Positions 1 to 12,811 are shown, counted from the first letter of the stretch. The stretch is DNA of 64,000 nt from Deinococcus radiopugnans ATCC 19172 (GCF_006335125.1 NZ_VDMO01000006.1:62001-126000), one strand, 5' to 3'. The notes: generated by a model from the letters alone, not told the origin. Made by a program: numbers and translations.

Positions 1-539
1 GACTTTCCGATGGTCAGCGCGGCGAAGGGCAGCACACCGGGCGGCAGCGCCAGCAGATCGATGATGCCCTCCAATCCATTCATCACGCCGCCGATCCAGC
101 AGCCCTGGTAGCCCAGCATCTCGGCGGCGGTCAGCAGGTTGGTTCCGGCCATCACCGCGTCCCCGATGCCGAAATGCACGGCGATGGCCGGCCAGTGCCC
201 CGGCGTCTGCCCCCTGACCTCCAGCACCCGCTCCACGCGCCGCACGTCGGCGCACACCACGAAGGCCTCGGACGCGGTGGCGATGTGCGCGTTGGTGGTC
301 AGGGCCGCCACCTCAGCCCGCACAGCAGGATTCACCAGCCGCACCAGCGAATACAGCTGAGCGGTGGCGTCGGTGGGCGCACGCTGGGCGGCGTGCAGGA
401 TGGCTTCCAGATGGTCTGCGGGCAGGGGCAGCGGGGAGCCGTCCTGGGCCGTCACGTACCTGCGGGTGGTGCGGTGGGCATCGTAGAAGGCCATGACCTG
501 TTCGGCGCTCTGGGTGCGGGTGGGCAGCGGTGCGGACAT
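1..539 (-). CDS. Nitroreductase-family flavoprotein (3' end cut by window edge)
   Basis: About 179 residues are visible; the C-terminus lies outside the window. The N-terminal part contains the arginine-rich flavin-phosphate segment TTRRYV, then APTDATAQLY, and GTNLLTAAEMLGYQGCWIG, the layout of FMN-dependent NfsA/Frp-type nitroreductases. These use NAD(P)H to reduce nitro compounds, quinones or flavins in the cytoplasm. The ATG at 539 is supported by a TATGCT -10 box (547-552, minus strand) only 7 bases upstream, implying a leaderless mRNA. The substrate cannot be deduced. Confidence 0.8.
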   Translation of the reverse strand, partial: MSAPLPTRTQSAEQVMAFYDAHRTTRRYVTAQDGSPLPLPADHLEAILHAAQRAPTDATAQLYSLVRLVNPAVRAEVAALTTNAHIATASEAFVVCADVRRVERVLEVRGQTPGHWPAIAVHFGIGDAVMAGTNLLTAAEMLGYQGCWIGGVMNGLEGIIDLLALPPGVLPFAALTIGK

Positions 540-701
540 GCCGGGCAGCATAGCGGGGCAAGGTAGGGCAAAGAACAGCCGGCGTCACACCCTGCAGAGA
601 ACAGCCACCGGACATCCGCTGGCCGACAGGAGCGTCAGAAAGAAGGGCAGCCTCCAGCGCAGAGTTCTGGAGGGTGCCCACCTGTCAGCCCAGGGGCCGA
701 A

Positions 702-1850
<1,149 letters not shown>

Positions 1851-1911
1851 AAGCTGACCGGAGTCTAAAGGCTGCGGCGCGGCGAAAGGTCAGCCGAAGG
1901 GTGCAGGGCGC

Positions 1912-2535
1912 TCATTTGGTGCCGTAGATTCGGTCTCCCGCGTCGCCCAGGCCCGGCACGATGTAACCGTGGTCATTCAGGTGCGAATCGATGGCGGCGG
2001 TCACGATCTCCACGTCCGGGTGTTCGCGCTCAATCACGGCGATGCCTTCCGGGGCCGAGAGAATGCACATCAGCTTGATGGACTGCGCCCCGGCCTCTTT
2101 CAGGCTGGCGATGGCGGCGCTGGCACTGCCGCCCGTCGCCAGCATGGGATCGGTCAGGAAGACGCGGCGCTCGGCGATGTCGGCGGGCAGTTTGTTGTAG
2201 TACGCCACCGGCTTCATGGTCTGCGGATCGCGGTACATGCCCAGATGGCCTACCTTGGCCGCCGGCACCAGCGCCACGATGGCGTCGGTCATGATCAGCC
2301 CGGCGCGCAGGATTGCCACCAGCGCCAGCTTCTTGCCGCTGAGCATGGGGAATTCACCGGTTTCCAGCGGCGTACTCACGGTGTGCGGGGCCAGTTCCAG
2401 GTCGCGCATGGCCTCGTAGGCCAGCAGCATGCTGAGTTCGGCGGCCAGTTCGCGGAACTCCTTGACCCCGGTCTGGGTGTCGCGCATCAGCGAGAGCTTG
2501 TGTTGGATCAGCGGGTGGGAGACGACAGTGACCAT
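1912..2535 (-). CDS. upp: Uracil phosphoribosyltransferase
   Basis: A 207-residue protein that converts uracil and PRPP to UMP in pyrimidine salvage. It has the UPRTase hallmarks: the [15 protein letters not shown] start, [13 protein letters not shown], the PRPP-binding [14 protein letters not shown] and the C-terminal uracil site [18 protein letters not shown]. The open frame extends further upstream, but ATG 2535 matches the family start and lies 6 bases after a TATGCT -10 box (2542-2547), so it is probably translated from a leaderless transcript. Convergent spacing to tagO suggests a separate unit. Confidence 0.96.
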   Translation of the reverse strand: MVTVVSHPLIQHKLSLMRDTQTGVKEFRELAAELSMLLAYEAMRDLELAPHTVSTPLETGEFPMLSGKKLALVAILRAGLIMTDAIVALVPAAKVGHLGMYRDPQTMKPVAYYNKLPADIAERRVFLTDPMLATGGSASAAIASLKEAGAQSIKLMCILSAPEGIAVIEREHPDVEIVTAAIDSHLNDHGYIVPGLGDAGDRIYGTK

Positions 2536-2622
2536 GGGGGGAGCATATCGCCTGCAGGGCACCGGGCCAGAAGAACGCGCAAATCGACATGGGAACGGCG
2601 CGGCTTTTCTATAGGCTGGGGT

Positions 2623-2793
2623 ATGCCCAACCTCAGCCCGATGGAACTGATCATGATCGTCCTGGTCCTGGCCGTACTGCTGGCCTGGATCTTGCTGATC
2701 GTCCGGGTCATCCGCGTGGCCTGGGGCGGGGAGAGTGCCCGGCAAGTCCAGGAGTTGGAGGCCCGGGTCAAGGAACTGGAACAGAAGCGGTGA
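2623..2793 (+). CDS. Small single-pass membrane protein, 56 aa
   Basis: A short protein with one strongly hydrophobic helix (about residues 8-30, [19 protein letters not shown]) followed by a charged, coiled-coil-like tail rich in Glu, Val and Lys. The ATG at 2623 lies just after TATAGG (-10 like), divergent from upp. No family is recognised. Its high-GC codon use resembles the neighbours and its architecture is that of small envelope proteins, so a real gene is likely although the function is unknown. Confidence 0.6.
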   Translation: MPNLSPMELIMIVLVLAVLLAWILLIVRVIRVAWGGESARQVQELEARVKELEQKR

Positions 2794-2861
2794 ACGAGGC
2801 GCGGGGCAGGAAGCCGCCCGCCTCCTGTCCCCGCAATCTCGCTTTCTCAAACTTTCTCGGT

Positions 2862-4533
<1,672 letters not shown>

Positions 4534-4785
4534 CGGGACTCCTTGAACGGGGGGCGGGAACGGGCAACCGGTGTCCGGTCACAGTATCAGCGCCGCCTCG
4601 CCCGTGCCAGCTTGCGCGGGCCGGTTGCCCAGAGGAGTGGGCTGGAATAGGGGAGCGGTGACCCCAAAACCGGAGAACTGTTCTAGACCGTCTCATCCCC
4701 CCGGTGGCGGCCTCGCGCACACTCTGGCAAGCGCGAACGGCGCCGCCCTTCTCCCTCCCCTCTCCCCTTGCCGACAGGTGAACCC

Positions 4786-6534
4786 ATGGATCCCGTATTC
4801 CTCATTCTGGCGCTGTTCGTGGCCGCGCTGGTGCTGTTCGCCACCGAGTGGCTGCCGGTGGACGTCACCGCGCTGGGATTGCTCTCGGCGCTGCTGCTGA
4901 CCGGGCTGCTGACGCCCAAACAGGCCTTCGCGGGCTTCGGCAGCGACACGGTGCTGACCCTGGCCTCGCTGTTCATCCTGACGCGGGTGCTGCTGCGCGC
5001 CGGGGTGATCGAGTGGATCGGCACGTCACTGGCCCGCCGCGCCCGCAACGCCCCGGCCATGCTGCGCGGACTGCTGGGCACGGTGGCCGGCATCAGCGCG
5101 TTTACCAGCAACACGGCCACCACCGCCGTCTTTCTGCCGGTGGTGGCGGGGCTGTCCAAACGGGCGGGCATCGGGGCGGGCCGCTCGCTGATGCCGCTGG
5201 CCTTTGCCAGCATTCTGGGCGGCACGGTCACGCTGATCGGCACCACCACCAACCTGGTGGTCTCGGGGGCGCTGCCCACCACCGGACAGCGGCCGCTGGG
5301 CTTTTTCGAGCTGGCCTGGGTGGGCCTGCCGGTGGCGGTGGTGGGGCTGCTGTACCTGTTCTTCGTGGCCCCCCGCCTGCTGCCAGACCGTGAACCCGCG
5401 CTGGAGGATTCGCTGCGTGCCTACCTGGCCGATCTGACGGTGGCCCCCGGCAGTCCGCTGGAGGGCAAGTCGTTGCGGGACAGCGGCCTGGGCCGCGACT
5501 ACGGCCTGACGGTGGTGGCCGTGCGCCGGGACAACCAGACCTTCTACGCGCCGGGGCCAGAGTTCGTCGTTCTGCCCGGCGACACGCTGGCGGTGGAGGG
5601 CCAGACCGAGCGCATCCTGGCCGGCAAAAGCACGCTGGGCGTGGTCAGCAAGTCCGAGCAGAAGCTGCGCGCCGTGCCGGGTCAGGACGGCGACGTGCGG
5701 CTGATCGAGGCCGTCGTGCTGCCCGGCTCGCCGCTGCTGGGCCGCACGCTCAAGGAGGGCCGCTTCCGTGAACGCTACGGCGTGTCAGTGCTGGCGCTGC
5801 ACCGCCGCGCCCAGCATTTCGAGCGGCTGGGCGGCGTGCGGCTGGCGGTGGGCGACCTGCTGCTGATTCAGGGCGACGCCGCCCGCATCGACTCGCTGGG
5901 CGAGTATCTGGCCGTGATGGGGGACCTGACCGAGCGGGTGCGTGACCCGCGCCGCGCGCCGCTGGCGGTGGCCCTGTTCGTGGGGGCGGTGGGGCTGGGC
6001 GCCCTCGGCGTGGTGCCGCTGGCCGTGGCAGTGGTGGTGGCCGTCGCCCTGAGCCTGATCTTCCGCCTGATCTCGCCCGAGGAAGCCTACGGCGCGGTGG
6101 AGTGGCCGATCATCGTGCTGATCGCGGCCATGCTGGCCTTCGGCACGGCCTTCGAGGCGACGGGCGCGGCGCAGGTGCTGACCGGGGCGCTGTCGGGCGT
6201 GCTGGAGCCGCTGGGGCCGTACGGTCTGCTGGCCGCGCTCTTTCTGGTCACGGTGGCCCTGACCCAGCCCATGAGCAACCAGGCGGCGGCGCTGGTGATG
6301 CTGCCCCTCGCCATCGGCACCGCCAAGACGCTGGGCTACGATCCGCGCCCCTTCATCATCGGCATCACGATGGCGGCCAGCAACTCGTTCATCACGCCGC
6401 TGGAGCCGTCGTGCATGCTGGTCTACGGCCCCGGACGCTACACCTTTCTGGACTTCGTGCGCGTCGGCTCGGGCCTGACGCTGGTGACCTTCGCGGTGTC
6501 GCTGCTGATCATTCCGCGCGTGTGGCCGTTCTGA
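4786..6534 (+). CDS. SLC13-family transporter with two TrkA-C (RCK-C) domains
   Basis: A 582-residue membrane protein. The N-terminal half (about residues 1-200) and C-terminal third (about 395-582) are hydrophobic transport bundles with FTSNTATTAVFLPVV and the C-terminal MAASNSFITPLEPSCMLVYG signature of the SLC13/ArsB superfamily. The middle (about 215-385) holds two regulatory TrkA-C modules, each with a G/D-L pattern such as VLPGDTLAVEG and RLAVGDLLLIQG. Such proteins move anions such as sulfate or dicarboxylates, probably with Na+; the ligand is not deducible. ATG 4786 is preferred over the in-frame ATG at 4768 because of the AGGTG site just upstream. Confidence 0.88.
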   Translation: MDPVFLILALFVAALVLFATEWLPVDVTALGLLSALLLTGLLTPKQAFAGFGSDTVLTLASLFILTRVLLRAGVIEWIGTSLARRARNAPAMLRGLLGTVAGISAFTSNTATTAVFLPVVAGLSKRAGIGAGRSLMPLAFASILGGTVTLIGTTTNLVVSGALPTTGQRPLGFFELAWVGLPVAVVGLLYLFFVAPRLLPDREPALEDSLRAYLADLTVAPGSPLEGKSLRDSGLGRDYGLTVVAVRRDNQTFYAPGPEFVVLPGDTLAVEGQTERILAGKSTLGVVSKSEQKLRAVPGQDGDVRLIEAVVLPGSPLLGRTLKEGRFRERYGVSVLALHRRAQHFERLGGVRLAVGDLLLIQGDAARIDSLGEYLAVMGDLTERVRDPRRAPLAVALFVGAVGLGALGVVPLAVAVVVAVALSLIFRLISPEEAYGAVEWPIIVLIAAMLAFGTAFEATGAAQVLTGALSGVLEPLGPYGLLAALFLVTVALTQPMSNQAAALVMLPLAIGTAKTLGYDPRPFIIGITMAASNSFITPLEPSCMLVYGPGRYTFLDFVRVGSGLTLVTFAVSLLIIPRVWPF

Positions 6535-6637
6535 GCCAGGGTTCGGAGTCGCGCCGTAACGACAGACCCTCCCCACAGGGAGGAGGGTGAGGAGGTGGCC
6601 GACGTGTCCCGTGGGGCAGCGCCCGGCGGGGCCGCGA

Positions 6638-6806
6638 CTAGAGCATTTGTCCGAATTGCTGCATCAGAAAAGAAGACTTCTGATGCCTCCATTCTCTCCT
6701 TCGGAGCTGTATCAGTCCCAGCTGCTCGTTGAAATTCACTCACTCTCTGCGAGCTGTGCCAGTCCGTTCGGTCAAAAGCAAACAGCACTTTTGACAAATG
6801 CTCTAG
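6638..6806. mobile_element. MITE-like element with 10-bp inverted ends and CTAG target duplication
   Basis: The left end CTAGAGCATTTGTC (6638-6651) is repeated as its exact reverse complement at 6793-6806. The outer CTAG on each side fits the YTAR target duplications of the IS5 family, leaving an element of about 161 bp (6642-6802). A second perfect 9-bp hairpin (6661-6669 with 6678-6686) lies just inside the left end. There is no transposase. GC content is clearly lower than in the flanking genes. The right CTAG supplies the stop codon of the neighbouring small gene. Confidence 0.75.
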
Positions 6807-6964
6807 ATGAACAGCGGGGCGTCGGGATCGTCGAGCAGCGGGCGGTCCTTGCGGGCCAGCAGGGCTGCGGCGGTGCCGATCCCGATGACCGCGCCGATGC
6901 CGATCACGATCAGCGTCCAGGTGATCAGCACTTGCGAATGTTCGTGGGTGCGGTCTGAAACCAT
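6803..6964 (-). CDS. Small membrane protein, 53 aa, with stop codon inside the MITE end
   Basis: Starts at ATG 6964, with TATGCT about 7-8 bases upstream as a leaderless-type -10. After a short polar N-terminus there is one hydrophobic helix (about residues 13-37, LIVIGIGAVIGIGTAAALLA) and a charged tail. The TAG stop at 6803-6805 is the first CTAG of the inserted element read backwards, so the natural C-terminus may have been changed by the insertion. No family is recognised. Confidence 0.5.
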   Translation of the reverse strand: MVSDRTHEHSQVLITWTLIVIGIGAVIGIGTAAALLARKDRPLLDDPDAPLFI

Positions 6965-7047
6965 GTGTGAAGCATAACAGTCTGCGCGTGGGGCAGGATT
7001 TGAACCGGGTTGAGGAATCGGGGGTGGGAGGCCGGGCCGCCCCGCAC

Positions 7048-8337
7048 TCAGTCTGCCGGAACGGCCTCCGGTCCCACCAGCACGCGCGGCAGCCTGCGCC
7101 ACAGCGCCAGCAGCGAGATCAGCCCCAACGCCGCCAGCACGATCAGGCCCCAGCGCGAGCCCAGCGGGCCGTCCTTGTTGATCAGCGCGCTGGACAGCAG
7201 CGCTCCAGGCGGCCCCATGCCCACCAGCACGAAGGAATACAGGCTCATCACCCGCCCGCGCAGGTGATCGGGAATGGTCAGTTGCACCGTGCTGTTGGCG
7301 CTGACCAGCAGCGTGAGCATCCCGAAGCCGCAGGCCGCCAGCACCGGCGCGGCCAGCAGCGAGCCGGGCGTCAGCGCCAGCGCCACAGTGCTGACGATCA
7401 GAATCACCGAGCCGTAGCGCAAATTACGCACCGGGTTGGGCTTGCTGGCCTGCCACAGCGCCCCGCCCATGGCCCCCACCCCAAAGAAGGCCGAGAGAAG
7501 GCCGAAAGCCGCCTCCCGCTCGCCGTACACCACGCGGGCAAAGTAGGGAATGATGATGTTGAAGTTGATGACGGTCAGGCTCAGCAGACCCACCAGCAGC
7601 ATCACGTTGCGGACGGCGGGCGTGGACCGCACGTAGCGCAACCCCTCGCGGATGTCGTCGGAGACCTTGCCGCGCTCCAGCCCCGGACGCGCCGGGAACG
7701 GCAGCGTGGTTATGACGTACAGCACGGCCCCGAACGACGCCACGTTCAGGTAGAAGGGAAAGGCCAGCCGGGCGATGTTGGTGGCATCCCCCCCCGCCAG
7801 CAGCTGAATGCCCAGGACCGCCACCACCCCGAACAGCGCCTGCCCCAGCGTGCGGCTGACGTTGAACGACAGGCTGTTGAGGGCCACGGCGTTGCTTACG
7901 GCCTCGCGCGGGACGAAGTCCACCACCATGCTCTGGCGGGCGGGCATGTCGAAGGCGTTGGCGCAGCCCGACACGAAGGCCAGCCCCATCACCAGCGGCA
8001 GCGACACGACGCCCAGATGGGTGGTGACGGCCAGGGTCAGGGCCGTGGCCAGCAGCACCATCTGGGTGGTCAGCAGCACCCGCCGCCGGGGCACCCGGTC
8101 CACGATGGCCCCGGCAAACAGCGACAGCAGCAGGCTGGGCATGAACTGCGCCACCGTCACGTACCCCAGCGCCGCGCTGCTGCCTCCCGACAGTTCCAGC
8201 ACCAGGTACTGCTGCGCGGTGGTCTGCATCCACGAACCCACCAGCGACAGCAACTGCGACAGCCAGTAGCGGCGGTAATTGGGGTGCCCCAGCGCCCTGA
8301 AGGTATTGATCCGCCACTCGCCGACACGCGCAAACAC
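7048..8337 (-). CDS. MFS transporter (MFS_3/enterobactin-exporter-like)
   Basis: A 429-residue protein with twelve predicted membrane helices. The N-terminus LGHPNYRRYWLSQLLSLVGSW, the loop DRVPRRRVLL between helices 2 and 3, and PARQSMVVDFVPRE are typical of MFS_3 drug/siderophore exporters such as EntS. The GTG at 8337 is favoured because TATGGT (8344-8349, minus strand) lies 6 bases upstream. The gene is divergent from the NlpC/P60 hydrolase gene. The substrate cannot be predicted. Confidence 0.88.
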   Translation of the reverse strand: MFARVGEWRINTFRALGHPNYRRYWLSQLLSLVGSWMQTTAQQYLVLELSGGSSAALGYVTVAQFMPSLLLSLFAGAIVDRVPRRRVLLTTQMVLLATALTLAVTTHLGVVSLPLVMGLAFVSGCANAFDMPARQSMVVDFVPREAVSNAVALNSLSFNVSRTLGQALFGVVAVLGIQLLAGGDATNIARLAFPFYLNVASFGAVLYVITTLPFPARPGLERGKVSDDIREGLRYVRSTPAVRNVMLLVGLLSLTVINFNIIIPYFARVVYGEREAAFGLLSAFFGVGAMGGALWQASKPNPVRNLRYGSVILIVSTVALALTPGSLLAAPVLAACGFGMLTLLVSANSTVQLTIPDHLRGRVMSLYSFVLVGMGPPGALLSSALINKDGPLGSRWGLIVLAALGLISLLALWRRLPRVLVGPEAVPAD

Positions 8338-8582
8338 CCGCCCACCATACGCCCGCCAGGAGCGCAGATGTCAGCCCGGCGAGCCGAATAAAGAGCACGT
8401 GAGGATCCCCTCTTGGACCCCCGCACCCCCTCCCCTCCCCCTAGCGCCAAGTGTCCATCACGACACAATTCTCATGCCGTTCTCCTTTTCCAATTCTTGA
8501 TGATGTGTTACGGTACGCACAATCTTTTCTCCACCACAATTCTGTGAGTCTGTGTTTTTCGCCCCCTGTGAGCTTAAATCTG

Positions 8583-9578
8583 ATGCTGCGAACCATCACC
8601 GTTCCTTCGATTCCGGCCCTGTTGCTGGGCGCCCTGCTGTCCCTGGGCGGACACGCTGCGGCGCAGACCGGAGAATTCCAGGGCATGACCGTGACCGTGC
8701 AGGCCAAGGACACCGCCTACAGCCTCGCCAGACGCGCGGGCCTGAGCGTGGAAGCGCTGCTGGCCCTGAACGGCCTGCACAGCCCTGACCTGAAGATCGG
8801 CCAGACGCTGCGGGTCTCGGCGGTGGCGCGGCACATCGTCGGGCCGAAGGAGACGCTGTACGCGCTGTCGCGCCGCTATGGCGTCAGCGTGGACGCCCTG
8901 CTGGCCGAGAATGCCCTGCCGGAAGGCGCGATGCTCAGCGTGGGTCAGGTGTTGCTGCTGCCGGCCAACGCCACCCTGCCCGGCACGCCCCCCGCCCCCG
9001 TCGCCCTGGCCCCCACGCCAGGGCCGTTTGCTGCCGCCCCTGGTGCGCCCACGCTGGTCGCCCCACCCGTTCTGAGCCTGCCGCAACCCCCTGAGGCCGT
9101 GCCCAGCGGCCCGCAGCCGACAGACCAGTGGTCCACCGCCCCCGCCGCTCCGCCGGAGTTTCCCACCCCCGTCAGCACCCTGCCCGGCGACTGGCGGGGC
9201 GCGGCCATGGCGCTGCTGGGCACGCCGTACCACTACGGCGGGACCACCCGCGAGGGGCTGGACTGCAGCGGCTTCGTGTTGCAGGTCTTCACGCCGCTGG
9301 GCGTGCGGCTGCCCCGCGTCAGCGCGGATCAGGCGCAGGTGGGCCAGCCGGTGGCCGCCGAGGACCTGCAACCCGGCGATCTGGTGTTCTTCGATACGGC
9401 AGGCGGCGGGCGCATCTCGCACGTCGGCATCTACCTGGGGGGCGACAGGTTTGTCAGCGCCAACAGTTACCAGGGCAAGGTCTCGCTGGACACCCTGATG
9501 GCGGACCGCTACTGGGGACCGCGCTACCGGGGCGCCCGGCGTGTGCTGAGCAGCCCCTACGCCGTTCAGAAGCCCTGA
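8583..9578 (+). CDS. Secreted LysM - NlpC/P60 peptidoglycan hydrolase
   Basis: A 331-residue exported protein: signal peptide (about 1-24, ending AAA-Q), first LysM (about 30-75, TVQAKDTAYSLARRAG), second LysM (about 80-125, HIVGPKETLYALSRRYG), a Pro/Ala-rich linker (about 130-200) and a C-terminal NlpC/P60 domain. The catalytic cysteine is in GLDCSGF and the histidine in ISHVGIYLG. NlpC/P60 enzymes cut the D-Glu-diamino-acid bond in peptidoglycan stems, and LysM binds the glycan. ATG 8583 is chosen over an upstream in-frame ATG because the signal peptide begins here. Confidence 0.93.
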   Translation: MLRTITVPSIPALLLGALLSLGGHAAAQTGEFQGMTVTVQAKDTAYSLARRAGLSVEALLALNGLHSPDLKIGQTLRVSAVARHIVGPKETLYALSRRYGVSVDALLAENALPEGAMLSVGQVLLLPANATLPGTPPAPVALAPTPGPFAAAPGAPTLVAPPVLSLPQPPEAVPSGPQPTDQWSTAPAAPPEFPTPVSTLPGDWRGAAMALLGTPYHYGGTTREGLDCSGFVLQVFTPLGVRLPRVSADQAQVGQPVAAEDLQPGDLVFFDTAGGGRISHVGIYLGGDRFVSANSYQGKVSLDTLMADRYWGPRYRGARRVLSSPYAVQKP

Positions 9579-9606
9579 GCTACCCAGGCCCCCGAATCAC
9601 GCCGGT

Positions 9607-9650
9607 CTGTTCAGCTGAGCCGTTCTTGACGGTCCGTCAGTGCTGAACAG
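9607..9650. repeat. Nested inverted repeat between convergent genes
   Basis: CTGTTCAGC (9607-9615) is exactly complementary to GCTGAACAG (9642-9650), and a second stem GACGG/CCGTC sits in the loop. It lies between the stop codons of the NlpC/P60 and aguB genes. It lacks a T-run on either strand, so it is at best an atypical bidirectional terminator or a decayed repeat. Confidence 0.5.
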
Positions 9651-9684
9651 GCACGGTGTCTCCGCAGCCGTGGCGCCTCCAAAT

Positions 9685-10590
<906 letters not shown>

Positions 10591-10634
10591 GCGCCGAGGC
10601 TAACGGATTTGCGTCACAGAAAGCGGGACCCAGC

Positions 10635-11393
10635 TCACGCCGGGCGCACCAGCACGCTGTCCCCGACACCCAGACCCGTTCGCATCAGCAGTTCGGGCGG
10701 CACCAGCAGCGCGTTGGACAGGTTGGGGCCGCCGCGCACCGGCAGGGTGTGGACCTGACCGTCGTCGGTGCGGACGGCGATGTGTTGAGGCGGGCGCAGC
10801 ATGTCTTCCCTCCAGCGCCTGAGGATCAGGTCGTCGACCACCACCACGCCCCGGACCTCGCGGGTGACGGCCACGCTCAGGCGGGCCACACGGGACTTGC
10901 GCGGCGCAATCAACTGAATCTGATGCAGCTTTTGCAGCAGCCAGCGGGCATCGGGGTCCTGCGACAGCACCGAGACGGGCCGCTGCACCTCGATCTGCTT
11001 GAGGATCTCCTGCTCCTTGAGCCCCCAGGGAATACGCGCCACCCGTTCCGGCGAGGTGATCTTCACCGGGCCGCTGAAGGGCAGCGGCACTTCAGGCAGG
11101 CTGTCGAGCACCTCCAGCGCCACCTCATCCAGGATGGTGTTGAGCAGCGGGTTGGGATGCCGGACGCCCTCGTCGAACTGGAAGCGGCCCTGCGGATCAC
11201 GCAGCAGCCGCAGCAGCGCGGGAAGGCCGGTCTGGGCCGCGAATTGCAGGTGGCGCACCCGCTCGCCTTCCAGAAAAGCCTGGAACGGCCCGTCGGCGCG
11301 GTGAACGGTCAGGACGCCGGTGCGGCCCTGCCCGCTCAGCAGGTACAGCAGTTGCAGAAAATCAAAAGTTTCGAGGCTGGCAGTGTTGGTCAT
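10635..11393 (-). CDS. DUF4388-domain protein
   Basis: A 252-residue soluble protein. The N-terminal ~90 residues (LETFDFLQLLYLLSGQGRTG, then a Gly-x-Leu-x-Val strand pattern) match the DUF4388 (PATAN-like) fold often found in bacterial signalling and gliding proteins. The C-terminal half resembles no domain I can name. ATG 11393 is chosen over an upstream in-frame ATG because the conserved domain begins immediately after it. A TACACT box about 36 bases upstream suggests a leadered transcript. A regulatory or scaffold role is inferred only from the domain. Confidence 0.75.
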   Translation of the reverse strand: MTNTASLETFDFLQLLYLLSGQGRTGVLTVHRADGPFQAFLEGERVRHLQFAAQTGLPALLRLLRDPQGRFQFDEGVRHPNPLLNTILDEVALEVLDSLPEVPLPFSGPVKITSPERVARIPWGLKEQEILKQIEVQRPVSVLSQDPDARWLLQKLHQIQLIAPRKSRVARLSVAVTREVRGVVVVDDLILRRWREDMLRPPQHIAVRTDDGQVHTLPVRGGPNLSNALLVPPELLMRTGLGVGDSVLVRPA

Positions 11394-11542
11394 GGTTGGG
11401 TGCAGGCGCGGAACACGTCTGCCCCCGAGTGTAAGGGCAGCGGCCACAGCCGCACCCGTCCGACGGGGGGGATCACCCCCGCTCCCCCCCGTCGGCTCAA
11501 GCCGGCAGCCCAGACCCCGCGCCCTTCATCCGGCTCCCCGGG

Positions 11543-12124
11543 CTAGCCGCGCAGCAGGTGAGAGAACCCGCCGTCCTGCAGCGGCGGCAGGTCGTCCAGA
11601 CTCTCCAGCCCGAAGTCCAGCAGAAACCGCGCGGTGGTGCCGTACAGCAGCGGGCCGCCCACCGCGTCCGAGCGGCCCACCACCTTGACCAGTTCGCGTT
11701 CCTGCAGGGTGACCACCGTGCCGGCGCTGCCGCCGCGCATGGCCTCAATCTCGGCGCGGGTGACCGGCTGCCGGTAGGCGATCACGGCCAGCACCTCCAG
11801 CGCGGCGCTGCTCAATGCGGGCAGCGGTGGGGGCGCCAGCAGCGGCGACAGGCGGGCGGCCAGCGCGGGCGGCACGATCAGGCGCCAGCCCCCCGCCACC
11901 GCCTCGGCCACGAAGCCCAGATCCGCCGCGGCCAGCGAGCGAGCGAAGGCCTCCAGCTCCCGGTGGAGGGTATTTTCCGGCAGGGCCAGCGTATCGGCCA
12001 GCTCCCGCGCGGTCACGGGTCGCCCGGCGGCCAGCAGCGCCGCGCCGATCAGCGCCGACACGCTGGCCTCTGTGCTGGACCCCTGGCGGGCCTCAGCGCG
12101 GGCCACTGCGGAGGGGTCAGCCAC
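11543..12124 (-). CDS. scpB: Segregation and condensation protein B
   Basis: About 193 residues with two winged-helix modules. The signature LAVIAYRQPVTRAEIEAMRG is at about residues 115-135, followed by GRSDAVGGPLLYGTTARFLLDFGL, both diagnostic of ScpB. ScpB dimers join ScpA and SMC in chromosome condensation. The frame stays open into the upstream tsaC gene with an ATG at 12178; GTG 12124, which overlaps the tsaC stop by 8 bases, is the more compact choice, but neither has a clear ribosome site. scpA is not in the window. Confidence 0.9.
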   Translation of the reverse strand: MADPSAVARAEARQGSSTEASVSALIGAALLAAGRPVTARELADTLALPENTLHRELEAFARSLAAADLGFVAEAVAGGWRLIVPPALAARLSPLLAPPPLPALSSAALEVLAVIAYRQPVTRAEIEAMRGGSAGTVVTLQERELVKVVGRSDAVGGPLLYGTTARFLLDFGLESLDDLPPLQDGGFSHLLRG

Positions 12125-12755
12125 CGGCCCGCAGCCCGGCCAGCAGGGCGGCCACCGCCGCGTCCAGTGGCCCTGCACGCAGCACCATCCCTTCCGGCAA
12201 CTGGACCACCGTGCTGGCCTGCCCAGCCACCGGCACCCCCTCGGCAGCGTCCTCCGGGCCAGTCAGCACGAAATCGGCCAGCCCCATGCCGCGTGCCTGG
12301 GCGGCGGTCAGGGCTGGGGGTTGACCGCTGCGGTTGCAGCTGGTGGTCAGCAGCCGGCCCCCGCTGCGGCGCAGCAGCGCCAGCGCCAGCGGGTGCGACG
12401 GCACGCGCAGGCCCACCAGACCGCCGGGAGCCACGGTGGGCGGCGTGCCGGGACGGGCCGGGGTCACCAGCGTCAGTGGACCGGGCCACAGCGCCGACAA
12501 CGCCGTGAGCGCGGCGTCGGGACGGGCCAGTTCCAGCGCGGCGCGGGCGTCCTGGCACGAGACCTGCACGGGCCGGTCGGCCGCGCGGCCCTTGACCGCG
12601 TACAGGCGCTCGACGGCTGCCGGGTGATCCGGAAGAACGGCCAGCCCCCAGACCGTCTCGCTGGGGTACGCCACCACGCCGCCGCCGCGCAGGACGGTCC
12701 AGGCGCGGTCCAACGCGGCAGCAGGGTGGGCATCGGGGATCAGGAATTCAGGCAT
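12117..12755 (-). CDS. tsaC: L-threonylcarbamoyladenylate synthase (YrdC/Sua5 family)
   Basis: A 212-residue YrdC-domain protein that makes threonylcarbamoyl-AMP from Thr, bicarbonate and ATP for the universal tRNA t6A37 modification. Motifs seen: GGGVVAYPSETVWGL, RLYAVKGR (the KxR motif), WPGPLTLV, GLRVPSHPLALALL and TTSCNRSGQPP. It is short, lacking the extra C-terminal Sua5 domain, so it is TsaC-like in size. It is co-transcribed with scpB (overlap) and divergent from pilC. Confidence 0.92.
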   Translation of the reverse strand: MPEFLIPDAHPAAALDRAWTVLRGGGVVAYPSETVWGLAVLPDHPAAVERLYAVKGRAADRPVQVSCQDARAALELARPDAALTALSALWPGPLTLVTPARPGTPPTVAPGGLVGLRVPSHPLALALLRRSGGRLLTTSCNRSGQPPALTAAQARGMGLADFVLTGPEDAAEGVPVAGQASTVVQLPEGMVLRAGPLDAAVAALLAGLRAGG

Positions 12756-12796
12756 AGGGACGGCGCTTGTAAGGTCAGCGCAAGACCACCCCAGAT

Positions 12797-12802
12797 TATA
12801 CT
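12797..12802 (+). promoter_or_regulatory. -10 box of pilC
   Basis: TATACT ends 9 bases before the pilC ATG, so transcription would begin within a few bases of the start codon. No convincing -35 is seen at the usual distance. Confidence 0.55.
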
Positions 12803-12811
12803 GTCCAGACT

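Noticed and set aside
6550..6590. Terminator of the SLC13 gene (ACCCTCC/GGAGGGT hairpin)
   Set aside because: A 7-bp stem is possible, but there is no T-run and the G/C-rich stretch forms several alternative pairings.
6967..8391. 474-codon plus-strand frame opposite the MFS gene
   Set aside because: Composition is typical of an antisense shadow (Gln/His/Arg-rich); the minus-strand MFS protein is clearly real.
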